Numbered from the stretch's first letter, positions 7,572 to 16,613 are shown. The stretch is DNA of 56,423 nucleotides from Candidatus Hydrogenedentota bacterium (GCA_016182605.1 JACPGE010000014.1:1-56423), one strand, 5' to 3'. Notes: generated by a model not told the origin, from the sequence alone. Translations and numbers: made by a program.

Positions 7572-8300
7572 GTGTCATTCCCCCCCAAAGGTTTTGAAGT
7601 CATCCAAAATGGCGCGTGGACCTTTTGCGCGCGACCGCATGCCCTGGAAGATCTCCGTGCTGCCGTCATGCAGCCAGGGCCTCCCGATGCTGCCCTCGAT
7701 GGCGGGCGCGGCGCCGTATGGACCTTCGAAAGCGGAGGCGCAACGGTCGTCCTGCGCCGCTACCGGCGTGGCGGCCTCATGCAGCACCTGCTTCACGATC
7801 GCTACCTGGGGAACCGCCCCCTGGCCGAGTTCAACGTGTGGCACGCAGCGGAGAGCGCCGGCTTGCCTGTGCCCGCGCTCGTCGGCGTGGCCTGGCTGAA
7901 ACGCGGCCTCTTCTATCAGGGCGCGATCGCTACAGCGCTTGTCGAGGCGAAACCCCTATTGGACCTTGTGAACATATCCGGCAAAAACGTCGACGCCCTC
8001 GGCCGCGAGTGTGGCCATGCAATCCGCCGAATGCACGATGCCGGGATTTGGCACGCGGATCTGCAGGTAAAAAACATCCTCATTCATGGCGCGAAGGCAC
8101 TGCTCATTGATTTTGACGCCGCAAAACAGGTAGATTCCATGCGCCGGACCCAGCGTTGGCGCAATCTTTACCGGCTTCGGCGCTCCTGCGAGAAACACGG
8201 CCTGCCCGGGGGCCTGTTCAAGGCCATTTGTGCGGGTTACGGCGAGCCAAACGGTCCCCACTGGCTCAGTTTCCTTTACCGGCTTCGGCGTTTCTTCTAA
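7572..8300 (+). CDS. 3-deoxy-D-manno-octulosonic acid kinase-like protein (KdkA/WaaP type)
   Basis: The frame is open far upstream inside ispG, but homology-like sequence starts around VSFPPKGFEVIQNG, so the GTG at 7572 is chosen (AGGA about ten bases before it). The 242-residue protein has the KdkA pattern: RRYRRGGLM, then a LEAKPL-like lid region, the catalytic loop WHADLQVKNIL with H161 and D163, and the metal-binding LLIDFDAAK. The C-terminus has the RRTQRWRNLYRLRRS segment typical of the family. KdkA phosphorylates the Kdo residue of lipid A-Kdo at the inner membrane. Together with kdsB on the opposite strand this supports an LPS outer membrane. A broader LPS core kinase assignment is possible. 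Confidence 0.82.
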   Translation: MSFPPKGFEVIQNGAWTFCARPHALEDLRAAVMQPGPPDAALDGGRGAVWTFESGGATVVLRRYRRGGLMQHLLHDRYLGNRPLAEFNVWHAAESAGLPVPALVGVAWLKRGLFYQGAIATALVEAKPLLDLVNISGKNVDALGRECGHAIRRMHDAGIWHADLQVKNILIHGAKALLIDFDAAKQVDSMRRTQRWRNLYRLRRSCEKHGLPGGLFKAICAGYGEPNGPHWLSFLYRLRRFF

Positions 8301-8325
8301 TCCAGATTGAGGCTCTTCAGATCCT

Positions 8326-9120
8326 ATGGTTTCCTTGCTTTGTACGCCGGACCTCCGGCAATTCCGCCTCGGGCTCGGGCGTGTCACCGCCCCGGAGTCT
8401 ATCGGGGAGGAATTGGTGCGCGCCGTACTCTCCGATTTGGGAGAAGTCCTGAAGGATTCCCCAAAGACGCGTGTGCGACGCGTGGGGAAACTCGTCGTCA
8501 AGGAAAGCCGCGGCCTCTTGCCGTCGCGTCTGGCCAAACACACCTTCAGGAAATCCCGTTACCGCCAGGCCTGGCGGGCTGCCCACCATCTGCTCGAGCA
8601 TGACGTGCCGACCCCCAAGCCCATTGCCTTCGTGGAGTGGGGCGCCATGGGGATCATCGCGGGCAATGCCATGATTACGGAATACTTGCCCGGCGCGCGA
8701 AACGTGGAAGACTTTCTGCGCGCCATGGTGCAGGCCGGTGGCGCCGTGGACACGCTGCAACAATTCCTGGCGGATCTGGCCCGGGACATCAACCTGCTCT
8801 CTCTGAGCGGCGCCTATCACCCGGATCTCTCCGGCAAAAACATTTTCACGCAAAACGGCCGGAAGTTCTACTTCATCGATCTGGATGCGGTCGAGATCGG
8901 CGAAGGCTACAGCGACGAGGCGCGGATGCGCAACCACGTGCAGTTGTACGATTCCTTTTGCGATGAACTCTCCGATCACCTCATGGTGCCCTTTATCGAA
9001 AGCCTCCTCTCGCCCTTGCACGATCCCCGGGTGTGGATGCCGGAAGTCCGTCAAAAACAACGGGAACGGCGGCGCCTCGTCGAGATGCGCTGGGAGAAAG
9101 AGGGAAAGCTGGGCGTGTAA
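8326..9120 (+). CDS. Second LPS core kinase-like protein (WaaP/InaA fold)
   Basis: It begins 25 bases after the first kinase and has the same protein-kinase-like fold: an N-terminal variable segment, an ATP-lobe region with RRVGKLVVKESRGLL, a hinge (MITEYLPGARNVEDF), a catalytic loop GAYHPDLSGKNIF with Asp and Asn in place, and YFIDLDAVEIG carrying the magnesium-binding DLD. At 264 residues it matches the WaaP/RfaP group length. It probably phosphorylates a sugar of the LPS inner core. The two kinases are not close copies of each other, so they likely act on different positions. It is convergent with the hypothetical gene at 9153. Confidence 0.8.
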   Translation: MVSLLCTPDLRQFRLGLGRVTAPESIGEELVRAVLSDLGEVLKDSPKTRVRRVGKLVVKESRGLLPSRLAKHTFRKSRYRQAWRAAHHLLEHDVPTPKPIAFVEWGAMGIIAGNAMITEYLPGARNVEDFLRAMVQAGGAVDTLQQFLADLARDINLLSLSGAYHPDLSGKNIFTQNGRKFYFIDLDAVEIGEGYSDEARMRNHVQLYDSFCDELSDHLMVPFIESLLSPLHDPRVWMPEVRQKQRERRRLVEMRWEKEGKLGV

Positions 9121-9152
9121 TCCGAGCCGATGCGTTCCTGCAAGCCCATTGT

Positions 9153-10103
9153 TCAACGTAAACTGAAGGTGTTGGTGGCCAGCGTGCGCCCGTTGCCATT
9201 GGTGCAGCGCACTTCCAAAGCGGCAATACCGTTCTTCTCCGCTTCGAGCTGGGACACATCGAAGAACACAGGAATGGTAATTCCCGGTGCGATCTCGATC
9301 GGACCGCGTTGTGCCAACGAATGCCCCTCGTAAGTCCACGCTTCAGGGGGACTTTCCCATCGTCTTGCCGTTGCGGACTCGCGGGTGGCGGCGTAAATCT
9401 CAATGCCCACATGCCCGGCGGTTTGCTCCTCTCGGGTGGGGCCGGTCGGCGGCCACGGCACGTGAAAGACCAGCGGGGTAGAGTAGGGATTCGTGCAATG
9501 TATCACGGCGCGCTGTGCCGGTCCGGATGGCGCGTCGATCGTGAACCGGGGGGATTGGCCAAAGTCGTGATAGAGAAAGACGGATAGCACGCCCATCGCG
9601 GCGGCCAATACGGCAACTGCGATGCTCATCTTGTCGGCCATCGTGAGGCGTTCCCAAAGCGTCCCCGAGGCTTGGCGGTAAATGCCGGGGTAGGCGCTCA
9701 GGGGCTTGCCAGACCAGACTTCAAGGGGCAGCGTGGCCTGGGGGGTCGAGAGCGGTGCAAGCGCATCGATCTCGCGCTGGGCCGTCTCGATTGCGAGCAG
9801 CAGCCCCTTGTTCTGGGCGTTCAGATGCGCGGCGCCTTTTTTCCCTTCAATTGCCCGGGAGAGCAGCGCGCCGCGCTCCCCCTCCAGCCGGGTCTTGCGC
9901 TGCGATGCCGCCCTTTGTTGGGCAGCAATCTCCGTCTGGAAACGATCCCAGGCGCGTTGACAGGTTTTTCGCCCGCGCTCCGGTGGGGCTTCGCCCATCC
10001 GGTAGGCCGCCTGGATCGCCTGCCGCCACGCAACAAGGACAGCGTGGCGGCGTTGCAGCAGCGCGTGCTTATCCACGTTTCCGTCGGGCCAGCAGTGCGG
10101 CAT
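9153..10103 (-). CDS. Hypothetical membrane-anchored protein with coiled coil (316 aa)
   Basis: I do not recognise this family. The N-terminal 110 residues are highly charged and helical ([16 protein letters not shown] region), probably a coiled coil in the cytoplasm. A single membrane segment follows, [20 protein letters not shown], and the C-terminal ~140 residues form a beta-rich extracytoplasmic domain. The frame is open to ATG at 10103 inside pyrG. A GTG at 10074-10076, overlapping the pyrG stop by eight bases, is a more natural coupled start and would remove nine residues. The gene is third in the kdsB-pyrG run. Its link to CTP or Kdo synthesis is unknown. Confidence 0.65.
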   Translation of the reverse strand: MPHCWPDGNVDKHALLQRRHAVLVAWRQAIQAAYRMGEAPPERGRKTCQRAWDRFQTEIAAQQRAASQRKTRLEGERGALLSRAIEGKKGAAHLNAQNKGLLLAIETAQREIDALAPLSTPQATLPLEVWSGKPLSAYPGIYRQASGTLWERLTMADKMSIAVAVLAAAMGVLSVFLYHDFGQSPRFTIDAPSGPAQRAVIHCTNPYSTPLVFHVPWPPTGPTREEQTAGHVGIEIYAATRESATARRWESPPEAWTYEGHSLAQRGPIEIAPGITIPVFFDVSQLEAEKNGIAALEVRCTNGNGRTLATNTFSLR

Positions 10104-11700
10104 GCACGAACTCGCGGAAGAGGGGTTGCGGGCTCAATGGCGTGCTCTTGAATTCCGGGTGAAACTGCGAGGCACAGAACCACGGATGATCCGCCAGCTC
10201 AATGATCTCGACCAGTTCATGATCGCCCTTCGGATGGGTGCCGCTCACCACCATCTTGGCCTCGCCGGCGAGTTGTTCGAGAAACTCGTTGTTGAACTCG
10301 TAGCGGTGACGGTGGCGCTCGTAGATGAAGGCATCCCCGTACGCTTCACTCGCGCGCGTGTGCTCCTTCAAATCGCAGCGGTACGCGCCCAGCCGCATCG
10401 TTCCGCCCAAATCCTTGATGCCCTTCTGCTCCGAGAGGAGCGAGATGACCGGGTACGGCGTCTCGGGGTCCATCTCCGTGGAATGCGCGCCGCTCAAGCC
10501 CGCCAGATTGCGCGCCAGCTCGATGCACGCCACCTGCATGCCCAGACAGATCCCGAAAAACGGCACCTTCTGTTCACGCGCGTACTGCACCGCCCGGATC
10601 TTCCCCTCAACCCCGCGTGAACCGAAGCCCGGACCGACCAGCACACCGTCAAACTCGCTCAGGAGGTCCTTCGGGGATCCACCGTTCTCCATGCGCTCCG
10701 CATCCACCCAGGAAAGGTTCACCTTGCAGCCATTGGCGATGCCCGCATGTATAAACGCTTCGTTGATGCTCTTGTAGGCGTCGTCGTGGTCGATATACTT
10801 GCCCACGGCCGCAATCCGGACCTCCTCGTTGCGATTCGCGAAACGATCGACCATGGCCGTCCATTCGGTGAGATCGATCCCCGGAATGTCCATGGCAAGC
10901 AGCTTGAGTACGGTAACGTCCAGCCCCTGACGGTGAAAGTTCAGCGGAATCGCGTAGAGCGGTGAAATGTCCTCCGCGCCAATGATGGCATCGTCCGTGA
11001 CGTTGCAGAACATCGCTATCTTGCGGCGCTGATCGTCGTCGAGCCGCTGTTTGCCCGTGCGGCACACGATGACGTTCGCCTGTATCCCAATATCGCGCAA
11101 GGCGCGCACACTGTGTTGCGTCGGCTTGGTTTTCAGCTCGCCCGCCGCCTCGATGTACGGCACCAGCGTCACATGCACAAAGCAGCACTGCGGCGGGCCC
11201 ACTTCCAGCCGGAACTGGCGCAGCGCCTCCAGAAAGGGCAGGCTCTCTATGTCGCCCACCGTGCCGCCGATTTCAATGATCGCGACATCGATCGGCTCTT
11301 CACTGTCCGCGGTGAGCATACGGATGCGGGACTTGATCTCGTCCGTGATATGCGGAATGACCTGAACGGTCTTCCCAAGATACTCGCCGCGGCGCTCCTT
11401 CTGGATCACCGCATTGTAGATGCCGCCCGTGGTCACGTTGCTCTTCTGGGAAAGCGGACACTTCGTAAAGCGCTCGTAATGCCCCAGGTCGAGATCGGTC
11501 TCCGCGCCATCGTCCGTGACAAAGACTTCGCCGTGCTCAAAGGGGTTCATCGTCCCGGGGTCGACATTGATATAGGGATCGAACTTCATCATCGCGATCC
11601 GCAGACCGCGCGATTCCAGCAGCAGGCCCAGGCTTGCCGCAAGAACGCCCTTGCCAATGGACGATACCACCCCCCCGGTTACAAACACGTACTTCGTCAT
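10069..11700 (-). CDS. pyrG: CTP synthase
   Basis: The 543-residue protein shows both halves of CTP synthase. The N-terminal amidoligase domain begins [18 protein letters not shown] with its P-loop and continues with [20 protein letters not shown]. The glutaminase domain has the nucleophile C385 in FGICLGMQ and the C-terminal FHPEFKSTP catalytic His-Glu. The enzyme converts UTP to CTP with glutamine nitrogen in the cytoplasm. It starts three bases after kdsB ends, so the two are one operon: CTP is the co-substrate that KdsB uses to activate Kdo, a pairing seen in many Gram-negative genomes. All expected motifs are intact. Confidence 0.98.
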   Translation of the reverse strand: MTKYVFVTGGVVSSIGKGVLAASLGLLLESRGLRIAMMKFDPYINVDPGTMNPFEHGEVFVTDDGAETDLDLGHYERFTKCPLSQKSNVTTGGIYNAVIQKERRGEYLGKTVQVIPHITDEIKSRIRMLTADSEEPIDVAIIEIGGTVGDIESLPFLEALRQFRLEVGPPQCCFVHVTLVPYIEAAGELKTKPTQHSVRALRDIGIQANVIVCRTGKQRLDDDQRRKIAMFCNVTDDAIIGAEDISPLYAIPLNFHRQGLDVTVLKLLAMDIPGIDLTEWTAMVDRFANRNEEVRIAAVGKYIDHDDAYKSINEAFIHAGIANGCKVNLSWVDAERMENGGSPKDLLSEFDGVLVGPGFGSRGVEGKIRAVQYAREQKVPFFGICLGMQVACIELARNLAGLSGAHSTEMDPETPYPVISLLSEQKGIKDLGGTMRLGAYRCDLKEHTRASEAYGDAFIYERHRHRYEFNNEFLEQLAGEAKMVVSGTHPKGDHELVEIIELADHPWFCASQFHPEFKSTPLSPQPLFREFVHAALLARRKRG

Positions 11701-11703
11701 CGG

Positions 11704-12477
11704 CTAGCGGTCTCCTTCCAGCGCCAAAAGTTTCTCCACACGTATCAGATCTTCCGGCACATCCACGCCAATGCCTTCATAGGCCGTATCCACAACAGCG
11801 ATGGAATAGCCGCGCTCAAGCACACGGAGCTGTTCAAGCTTCTCCAGTTTTTCGAGGGGCGTCTGGGGCATCGCCGCATACGCCAGCAGAAAATCCCGCC
11901 GGTACGCGTACAGCCCCACATGCTGCCAATAACAGGCCGGCGCCATCTCCCGGTCCACGGCATCACGGACGTGGGGGATAGGCGCACGGCTGAACAGCAG
12001 CGCCCGGCCAGCTTCATCACACACCACCTTCACCCGGTTCGGATCCAGGGCCTCTTCCGCCGATATCCGATGGCGCGCCGTGGACATCATAAGCTCGGGG
12101 TGTTCCAAGAGGGGACGTATCGTCGCGTCGATGGTGCGCGGGTCAATCAGGGCCTCATCCCCCTGAACGTTCACGATCAAGGTCTCGCTGCGGCCCCGGG
12201 CCACTTCCGCGATGCGATCCGTTCCCGTCGCATGGTCGTCCCGCGTGAGAATACAATGGGCGCCATACGGCGCAACCGCGTCGATAACCCGCCGATCGTC
12301 GGTGGCAATGACGACATCCGTGACCAAAGTGGCCTGCTTCGCACGCTCATAGGCGTGGATCACCAGCGGTTTGCCCAGGAGCGGAGTAATGATCTTCCCC
12401 GGAAAACGGGTGGAGGCAAATCGGGCGGGAACTACAGCAAGTACACGTGGCTCAGTGGCCTGTAAATCGCTCATCAT
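11704..12477 (-). CDS. kdsB: 3-deoxy-manno-octulosonate cytidylyltransferase (CMP-Kdo synthetase)
   Basis: The 257-residue protein carries the nucleotidyltransferase signature VVPARFASTRFPGKIITPLL, the second signature VVIATDDRRVIDAV, and the CTP-binding VNVQGDEALIDPRTID. KdsB couples Kdo to CMP for LPS inner-core synthesis. Two consecutive ATG codons are possible starts; the Shine-Dalgarno site is weak. It is the first gene of the kdsB-pyrG-hypothetical operon and lies downstream of the repeat-rich gap 12478-13051. It functions with the Kdo-kinase-like gene at 7572. Confidence 0.96.
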   Translation of the reverse strand: MMSDLQATEPRVLAVVPARFASTRFPGKIITPLLGKPLVIHAYERAKQATLVTDVVIATDDRRVIDAVAPYGAHCILTRDDHATGTDRIAEVARGRSETLIVNVQGDEALIDPRTIDATIRPLLEHPELMMSTARHRISAEEALDPNRVKVVCDEAGRALLFSRAPIPHVRDAVDREMAPACYWQHVGLYAYRRDFLLAYAAMPQTPLEKLEKLEQLRVLERGYSIAVVDTAYEGIGVDVPEDLIRVEKLLALEGDR

Positions 12478-12686
12478 CGCTTAAATGCGACCCCGCGGAG
12501 TTGTGGCGCCTGTTGACTTCCGGATCTGGAAAAGGAGGGGGGTGGACCCGTTCTCCAACGGGATCACAGCGTAGCACAGTGGGCACCGGGCGCGCAACGG
12601 AAAAAGTTTTGGAAAATGTTCTGGGGTGAGCGATCTGAAGAAAACGGAGGAGTAGGGGATTGGATAACTGGCCCTGGCAAGCCTGT

Positions 12687-12730
12687 TTAGCCTGCCCGGA
12701 GAATGCCCCACCATCGTCACGCGGCGCATG
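12687..12730 (-). repeat. Partial copy of the two-hairpin repeat connector
   Basis: TTAGCCTGCCCGG followed by GTCACGC repeats, with a few mismatches, the connector of the two-hairpin element in the orientation opposite to copy 2 and equal to copy 3. It lies 17 bases before copy 2 and is probably a relic. Confidence 0.65.
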
Positions 12731-12746
12731 GATCGCCACGCTGCTA

Positions 12747-12950
12747 GCCCGCATATTTCACCACTTTGCGATCTCCGGATCGCATTCGGATTGGCAACGT
12801 GGTGAAATATGCTCAGCGTAACGTCGATGCTGGCGTTCACTGGGCAGGCTAAATCACGGGCTGTCTGTTATTTCCGGATCCAAGGTTTGGGCAACAACAA
12901 GTGTGAGTGAGAGTTATGGCTCCGTCGGCTGGAGCCCGTGATTTCATCCG
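12747..12950 (+). repeat. Two-hairpin dispersed repeat, copy 2
   Basis: It starts GCCCGCATATTTCACCAC and shows a perfect 14-bp first stem (GCATATTTCACCAC with GTGGTGAAATATGC). Its first loop is nearly identical to that of copy 3, including CTCCGGATCGCATTCGGATT. Its second stem (CACGGGCT / AGCCCGTG) is conserved but the second loop is unrelated to copies 1 and 3. The rest of the gap 12478-13051 shows no gene. Confidence 0.85.
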
Positions 12951-13051
12951 CGCTAGATGAACTTGATGCAGGAAAGTCTTGAGTTGACGAAATGCGCGTG
13001 TTGGAAGTAGGTTAAGGAAGGGGTTGCTGTAGAGTGTTCCGAAACCTTGGA

Positions 13052-13234
13052 CTACTGGGCTGCGCTACCACCTGAAGCAGGACGTTTGAGGAACGACGAA
13101 AAGCGGCTGCCTTCAATCCGTTGCCGGATATGTTCCGCAAAATCCAAATGGCTCATTTCTTTGGTCTCGTCGAATAGCTGTTCTTGTATGCGCCGTTTCA
13201 TCTCAATGCAATCGAACTGCTTGGGCTTAGGCAT
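13052..13234 (-). CDS. Probable antitoxin or partner of the PIN-domain protein (60 aa)
   Basis: The chosen start is MPKPKQFDCIEMKRRIQ at 13234, which overlaps the stop of the upstream PIN gene by eight bases; an ORF extension to 13252 is possible but less natural. The motif FDCIEMKRRIQEQLFDETK is one I recognise from short uncharacterised proteins encoded next to PIN-domain toxins in cyanobacteria and PVC bacteria. The protein is small, charged and helical, and the second half (MSHLDFAEHIRQRIEGSRF) could be the toxin-wrapping helix. Gene order here is toxin first, antitoxin second, which is less common but known. The role is assigned from context. Confidence 0.7.
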   Translation of the reverse strand: MPKPKQFDCIEMKRRIQEQLFDETKEMSHLDFAEHIRQRIEGSRFSSFLKRPASGGSAAQ

Positions 13235-13712
13235 CACATTCATCCGTTGCACCCCACGTTTTCACCAAGTCAGCGGGTGTCATTATGATCACCGGCTGGT
13301 ATCCTCGTACTTGATTTACATCATCGAAACCCCGAATCCGTACTGGATTGACCAAGTGCTTGAAGTTCCAGGAGACGATGACGTCCGCCCGCGCGACGGT
13401 AGCATGCGCAACATGTAACGCATCGTCGGACCATCTCAAGGATAGCACACCTGCTGTCAGGTAGGCATCTCGAAGTTCCAGGGTTTCCTCTGATAGCTCA
13501 AGACGCACCGTATCGTGCAAGAGAAGCTCTGCAAGAAGTTCCTGAACATGTTCGGGCGCGTTAGTCAATTCTGCGACAAGAGTGTCCGATATCAGCGGCA
13601 CTGCAAGGCCGGACATCAGAATAGCAAAAAAGTCTTTGCTGTTCGCTTCGAATTCTTCGTCAAAGCATCCGCCAAAAACCGATGTGTCGATGTATACACA
13701 GAGCTTTTTCAC
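13227..13712 (-). CDS. PIN-domain ribonuclease toxin
   Basis: A GTG at 13712 preceded by GGAG (six bases) gives VKKLCVYIDTSVFGG and 161 residues. The frame is open upstream to 13757, but that part looks non-coding. PIN-domain acidic residues are visible: D9 in the first strand YIDTSV, E in LVAELTN, D in LRWSDDALHVAHA, and a late Asp/Asn region (ADVIVSWNFKHLVNP). PIN proteins of this group cut RNA and act as toxins of VapBC-like systems. The HLVN segment after the last strand is typical of this subgroup. It overlaps the 60-aa partner gene downstream. Confidence 0.85.
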   Translation of the reverse strand: MKKLCVYIDTSVFGGCFDEEFEANSKDFFAILMSGLAVPLISDTLVAELTNAPEHVQELLAELLLHDTVRLELSEETLELRDAYLTAGVLSLRWSDDALHVAHATVARADVIVSWNFKHLVNPVRIRGFDDVNQVRGYQPVIIMTPADLVKTWGATDECDA

Positions 13713-13790
13713 ATCAACTCCAAATGCCGGCGCACAGGCCGCATTCATCAGGTCCAAGCCTTCAGTCTATTCCTCAGTGGGCGTCTCTAT

Positions 13791-14912
13791 TTACCGGTAC
13801 ACCCGCCCGAGGTACGCCACAATCGCGCGGCGCACTTCCAGCGGATCAATGCCCCCCATGTGCCGGTACAGTATTTCGCCCTTCGGCGCCACAAGCAGCG
13901 TGTAGGGGAGACCCCCTTCCCACTGGGGGTCTATGGCCTCGATGATCTTGTACGGGTCATCGCCCGAAAAGTGATAGTTGCTCATCGCCGCCTGGTTCTT
14001 CTTGAGAAACGCATGCACCTGATCCTTCTTCGCAACGGGATCCGTGCTGATTGTCACCAGTTCGAACGGGCGGGTCTGATACATCTGACGCATAATCACC
14101 AGTTCCGGAAACTCCACCACACAGGGCCCGCAAGTCGTTTGCCAAACATTAATAAGGCGCAAGTTCTCCGTATCGTTCGCCACCAGGCCCTTGATCTCCT
14201 CGACACCCGCCAACGCTACCGTCACTTCCTGCTGCGCCCATTTCTCCGCCGCCTCAGCCACCGTGGGGCGTTTGCCGGACCACTTCGTGGAGCAGCCCAT
14301 GGTCTTCGTGGTCTCCACCGGCACGGGCTTTCCAGAGAGCAGCGCTTCGATCGCATTGCGCGTGTCGTGCTCGGTGGCCTTCTCGGCCTGCTCGCCATTG
14401 TCGATCCGGCCACGGAAGCGTAACTTGCGTTCGGCGTCGAAAATGAACACGTGGGGGGTGGATACCGGACCATACGCGCGCGATACGCTTTGGGTTTCAC
14501 CGTCGTAAAGATAGGGAAAATCAAAGCCCTTTTCCTCCGCGCGTATCTTCATGTCTTCAAGCTTGTCGCCTACATCGGTATAGCCCAGTTCGTCGAGCCG
14601 CAACGCCAGGGGATCGTTGGGAGATATCGCAAGCACCGCCACACCCTTCGCGCGATAGTCGCGGGCCAATCCCTGGATCCGCTCTTCATAAGCCTGCGCC
14701 GTGGGGCAATGATTGCACGTGAACACAAGGACGAGCACTTTCGCGTCCGCATACTCGGCGAGCGTGTGATCCTTGCCGTCGACTCCAGGCAGCGAGAAAT
14801 CCGGAGCCGGTGCGCCAATGGGCAACGGTTCGGGGTAGGCCTCCGCGGCAAGGGCGCGTGTGGCGCTCGACAACAGGGCAACACAGGCAAAGCTCAGGCA
14901 AAGTGTACGCAT
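13791..14912 (-). CDS. Exported tandem redoxin protein (two thioredoxin-fold domains)
   Basis: Starting at MRTLCLSF (14912), the 373-residue protein has a signal peptide ending near ATRALAAEA. Domain 1 (about 30-195) is an AhpC/TSA-like redoxin with APDFSLPGVDGK and the pair C66-N-H-C69. Domain 2 (about 225-370) is TlpA-like with WQTTCGPCVVEFPE (C261, C264) and a cis-Pro region GGLPYTLLVAPKG. A connecting segment contains one further cysteine in TMGCSTKW, also typical of these doublets. The protein should act in the periplasm in thiol-disulfide exchange or cytochrome c maturation, which fits the several exported c-type cytochromes nearby. An ATG at 14933 is less likely. Confidence 0.88.
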   Translation of the reverse strand: MRTLCLSFACVALLSSATRALAAEAYPEPLPIGAPAPDFSLPGVDGKDHTLAEYADAKVLVLVFTCNHCPTAQAYEERIQGLARDYRAKGVAVLAISPNDPLALRLDELGYTDVGDKLEDMKIRAEEKGFDFPYLYDGETQSVSRAYGPVSTPHVFIFDAERKLRFRGRIDNGEQAEKATEHDTRNAIEALLSGKPVPVETTKTMGCSTKWSGKRPTVAEAAEKWAQQEVTVALAGVEEIKGLVANDTENLRLINVWQTTCGPCVVEFPELVIMRQMYQTRPFELVTISTDPVAKKDQVHAFLKKNQAAMSNYHFSGDDPYKIIEAIDPQWEGGLPYTLLVAPKGEILYRHMGGIDPLEVRRAIVAYLGRVYR

Positions 14913-14999
14913 AACAGGGTCTCCATGGGTCACGCCGATTCAAGATGCACGCTCAGGAGTGTAGCGCAAATCCCACGAAACTCTGTAGCCCCGAGATCG

Positions 15000-15034
15000 A
15001 AAAAAACTGGGCCGCCTCCAGGGGGAGGCGGCCC
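15000..15034 (-). terminator. Rho-independent terminator of the surface metalloprotease gene
   Basis: An 11-bp perfect GC stem (15009-15019 with 15024-15034, four-base loop) is followed on the minus strand by a run of seven T (15006-15000). It lies 26 bases behind the stop codon at 15060. Confidence 0.88.
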
Positions 15035-15059
15035 AACGAGTCGCTCAGGTCCGGTGGAT

Positions 15060-16481
15060 TCAGCCGTGCCGGCGGCGGCGCATCGCAAAGGCCGTGACAA
15101 TGCCCGTGCTCAGGGCGGCCAAGCCAATGAGCCCGGCAAGAGGAAGGCTGCCCGGAGGCAGGACTTCGAGTTCATAGGGACCAGCGACTACAACGGCCTT
15201 GCTGCCGTCATCGTATTCGCAAGTATAGGCGCCTGCATCGGATTCCAGTACGCCTGCAAAATCCAGTTCCTGGGCATCGGTGCCTGTGAGGCGTGGCGCG
15301 TCATCGGCAAGCGGATTGCCATCAAGCATCCACTGATAGGATGAACCAGCGGGAGCCGTCAGGGTCAAGTCCGCCCCGGATTCGATGAAGCCATCCGCAA
15401 CACTGGCATCGATGGAGGTGTCTGGTTCTCCTTCCCCTTCTCCTTCTCCTTCCCCTTCCCCTTCGCCCTCTCCCTCTCCTTCGCCTTCGCCTCCCGGAGC
15501 GGCCGCAGCGTCGTAGCCGATGTCGCGGAGCGCGTCGATCTCGAAATCGGCATACTCGCGCATCATTTCACCCGGGGAAATGGCGTGTTCCATGATGGCC
15601 CCGCCAGGGATACTCCCTGTCTCCCAGTGGCTCAGGCTGCTCCCTGCAGCGAAGGAACCCGGCGCATATACTGGAGGACGGCTGCCGAAAGTGACGGTCG
15701 CGTCTGCGCCCGCAAAACTGAGATCGGTACTGATGAGGTCCGCAATGGTGCCGGCAAAGGCGGGCGTGCCTCCACCAGTGAAAAGCGTGACATTGCCCGT
15801 GTCGCGCCGCAACAGGCTGTCCCACACCGAATAGACATTGGGCGCGATCTGGCTTGCCCCAGTACTGTCGGAGATAGAGAGAATCCCCAATCCATGGGTT
15901 ACCTCATGCACCAATACACTGATCAGGTCAAACTGGGATCCACCAGGCGCATTCGTGGTGATATTCCAGGTGTATCCAAAGTCGACGGTGATCTCGAGAT
16001 CGGGGACTCCCCCAAATGGATCGGAACCTGTGGTGAGCCGGGTAAAGGTCGAGCCGTTCTGGAGACCGGCCGATCCTGAAAAATACGGCCCGGCAGACGC
16101 AAGAAATCCCGTCGCATCGCTCTGTGATGCCAGGATGTCCACATCCAGGGTGCTCGTTTCCCCTGTCACACCCAATGCATATGCGAGAGCATCTTCCAAG
16201 CGCGCCTTACGGTCCGCACCCAGCGTGGCATCGTTGAAACCAACCCCCGCCCCATCGAAATAGGTAATGTTCACGGTCACCGATTTCGCCTGGATCGTCG
16301 TAGTCACGGCGCTCGGTGGAATCGATTTGGCAACACTGGTGTCGTGCACAGTGATTTCGCCACTCGATTGCACATTGTAGACCAATTCGGCGGATGCCAT
16401 GCTGCTGCCACCGGCCACGAGTGCGGCCAACACAGCGTTTCGCAGCAATCCGCCCGATCGAAAAAACAGAATCCTCCTCAT
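15060..16481 (-). CDS. Surface metalloprotease-like protein with (Gly-Glu)n linker, Ig-like domain and C-terminal sorting signal
   Basis: AAGGAG before MRRILFF (16481) fixes the start. The 473-residue protein has a signal peptide, then a zincin-like domain with HEVTHGLGI (H192, E193, H196) and a distal EHAISPGEMM region. A linker of eleven Gly-Glu pairs (about 331-352) follows, then an Ig-like domain (YQWMLDGNPL ... AGAYTCEYDDG) with a C-terminal tail of LPLAG, a hydrophobic helix and RRRRHG. The tail has the plan of PEP-CTERM/LPXTG-like sorting signals. The zinc site lacks the third His of a canonical HExxHxxGxxH, because HEVTHGLGI has no H at that place; a later ligand is needed. The protein is probably displayed on the cell surface and degrades protein. 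Confidence 0.85.
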   Translation of the reverse strand: MRRILFFRSGGLLRNAVLAALVAGGSSMASAELVYNVQSSGEITVHDTSVAKSIPPSAVTTTIQAKSVTVNITYFDGAGVGFNDATLGADRKARLEDALAYALGVTGETSTLDVDILASQSDATGFLASAGPYFSGSAGLQNGSTFTRLTTGSDPFGGVPDLEITVDFGYTWNITTNAPGGSQFDLISVLVHEVTHGLGILSISDSTGASQIAPNVYSVWDSLLRRDTGNVTLFTGGGTPAFAGTIADLISTDLSFAGADATVTFGSRPPVYAPGSFAAGSSLSHWETGSIPGGAIMEHAISPGEMMREYADFEIDALRDIGYDAAAAPGGEGEGEGEGEGEGEGEGEGEGEPDTSIDASVADGFIESGADLTLTAPAGSSYQWMLDGNPLADDAPRLTGTDAQELDFAGVLESDAGAYTCEYDDGSKAVVVAGPYELEVLPPGSLPLAGLIGLAALSTGIVTAFAMRRRRHG

Positions 16482-16584
16482 GTCACTCCCTCTCCTTGTT
16501 GTTGCGTACACCAATTTGAGCGTTCTCTGGAACGCAATTTGAGCTTCAGCAATCCCCAAATTCTTTGCAGCCTAGCCACACCTA

Positions 16585-16613
16585 ATAATAGGCAGACCTT
16601 GTCAAAACGTCAA
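16585..16613 (-). promoter_or_regulatory. Sigma-70-type promoter for the metalloprotease gene
   Basis: On the minus strand TTGACG (16613-16608) and TATTAT (16590-16585) are separated by 17 bases. They lie about 100 bases before the start codon at 16481, in the 389-base gap between two divergent genes. Confidence 0.65.

Noticed and set aside
12481-12840. A frame whose product shares a peptide with a frame at 23059-23718
   Set aside because: The shared peptide comes from translating the dispersed two-hairpin repeat; the frames run into unrelated DNA or antisense to dcd.
15426-15495. Simple-sequence DNA as a possible independent repeat element or CRISPR-like array
   Set aside because: It is the in-frame Gly-Glu linker of the metalloprotease and has no spacers.
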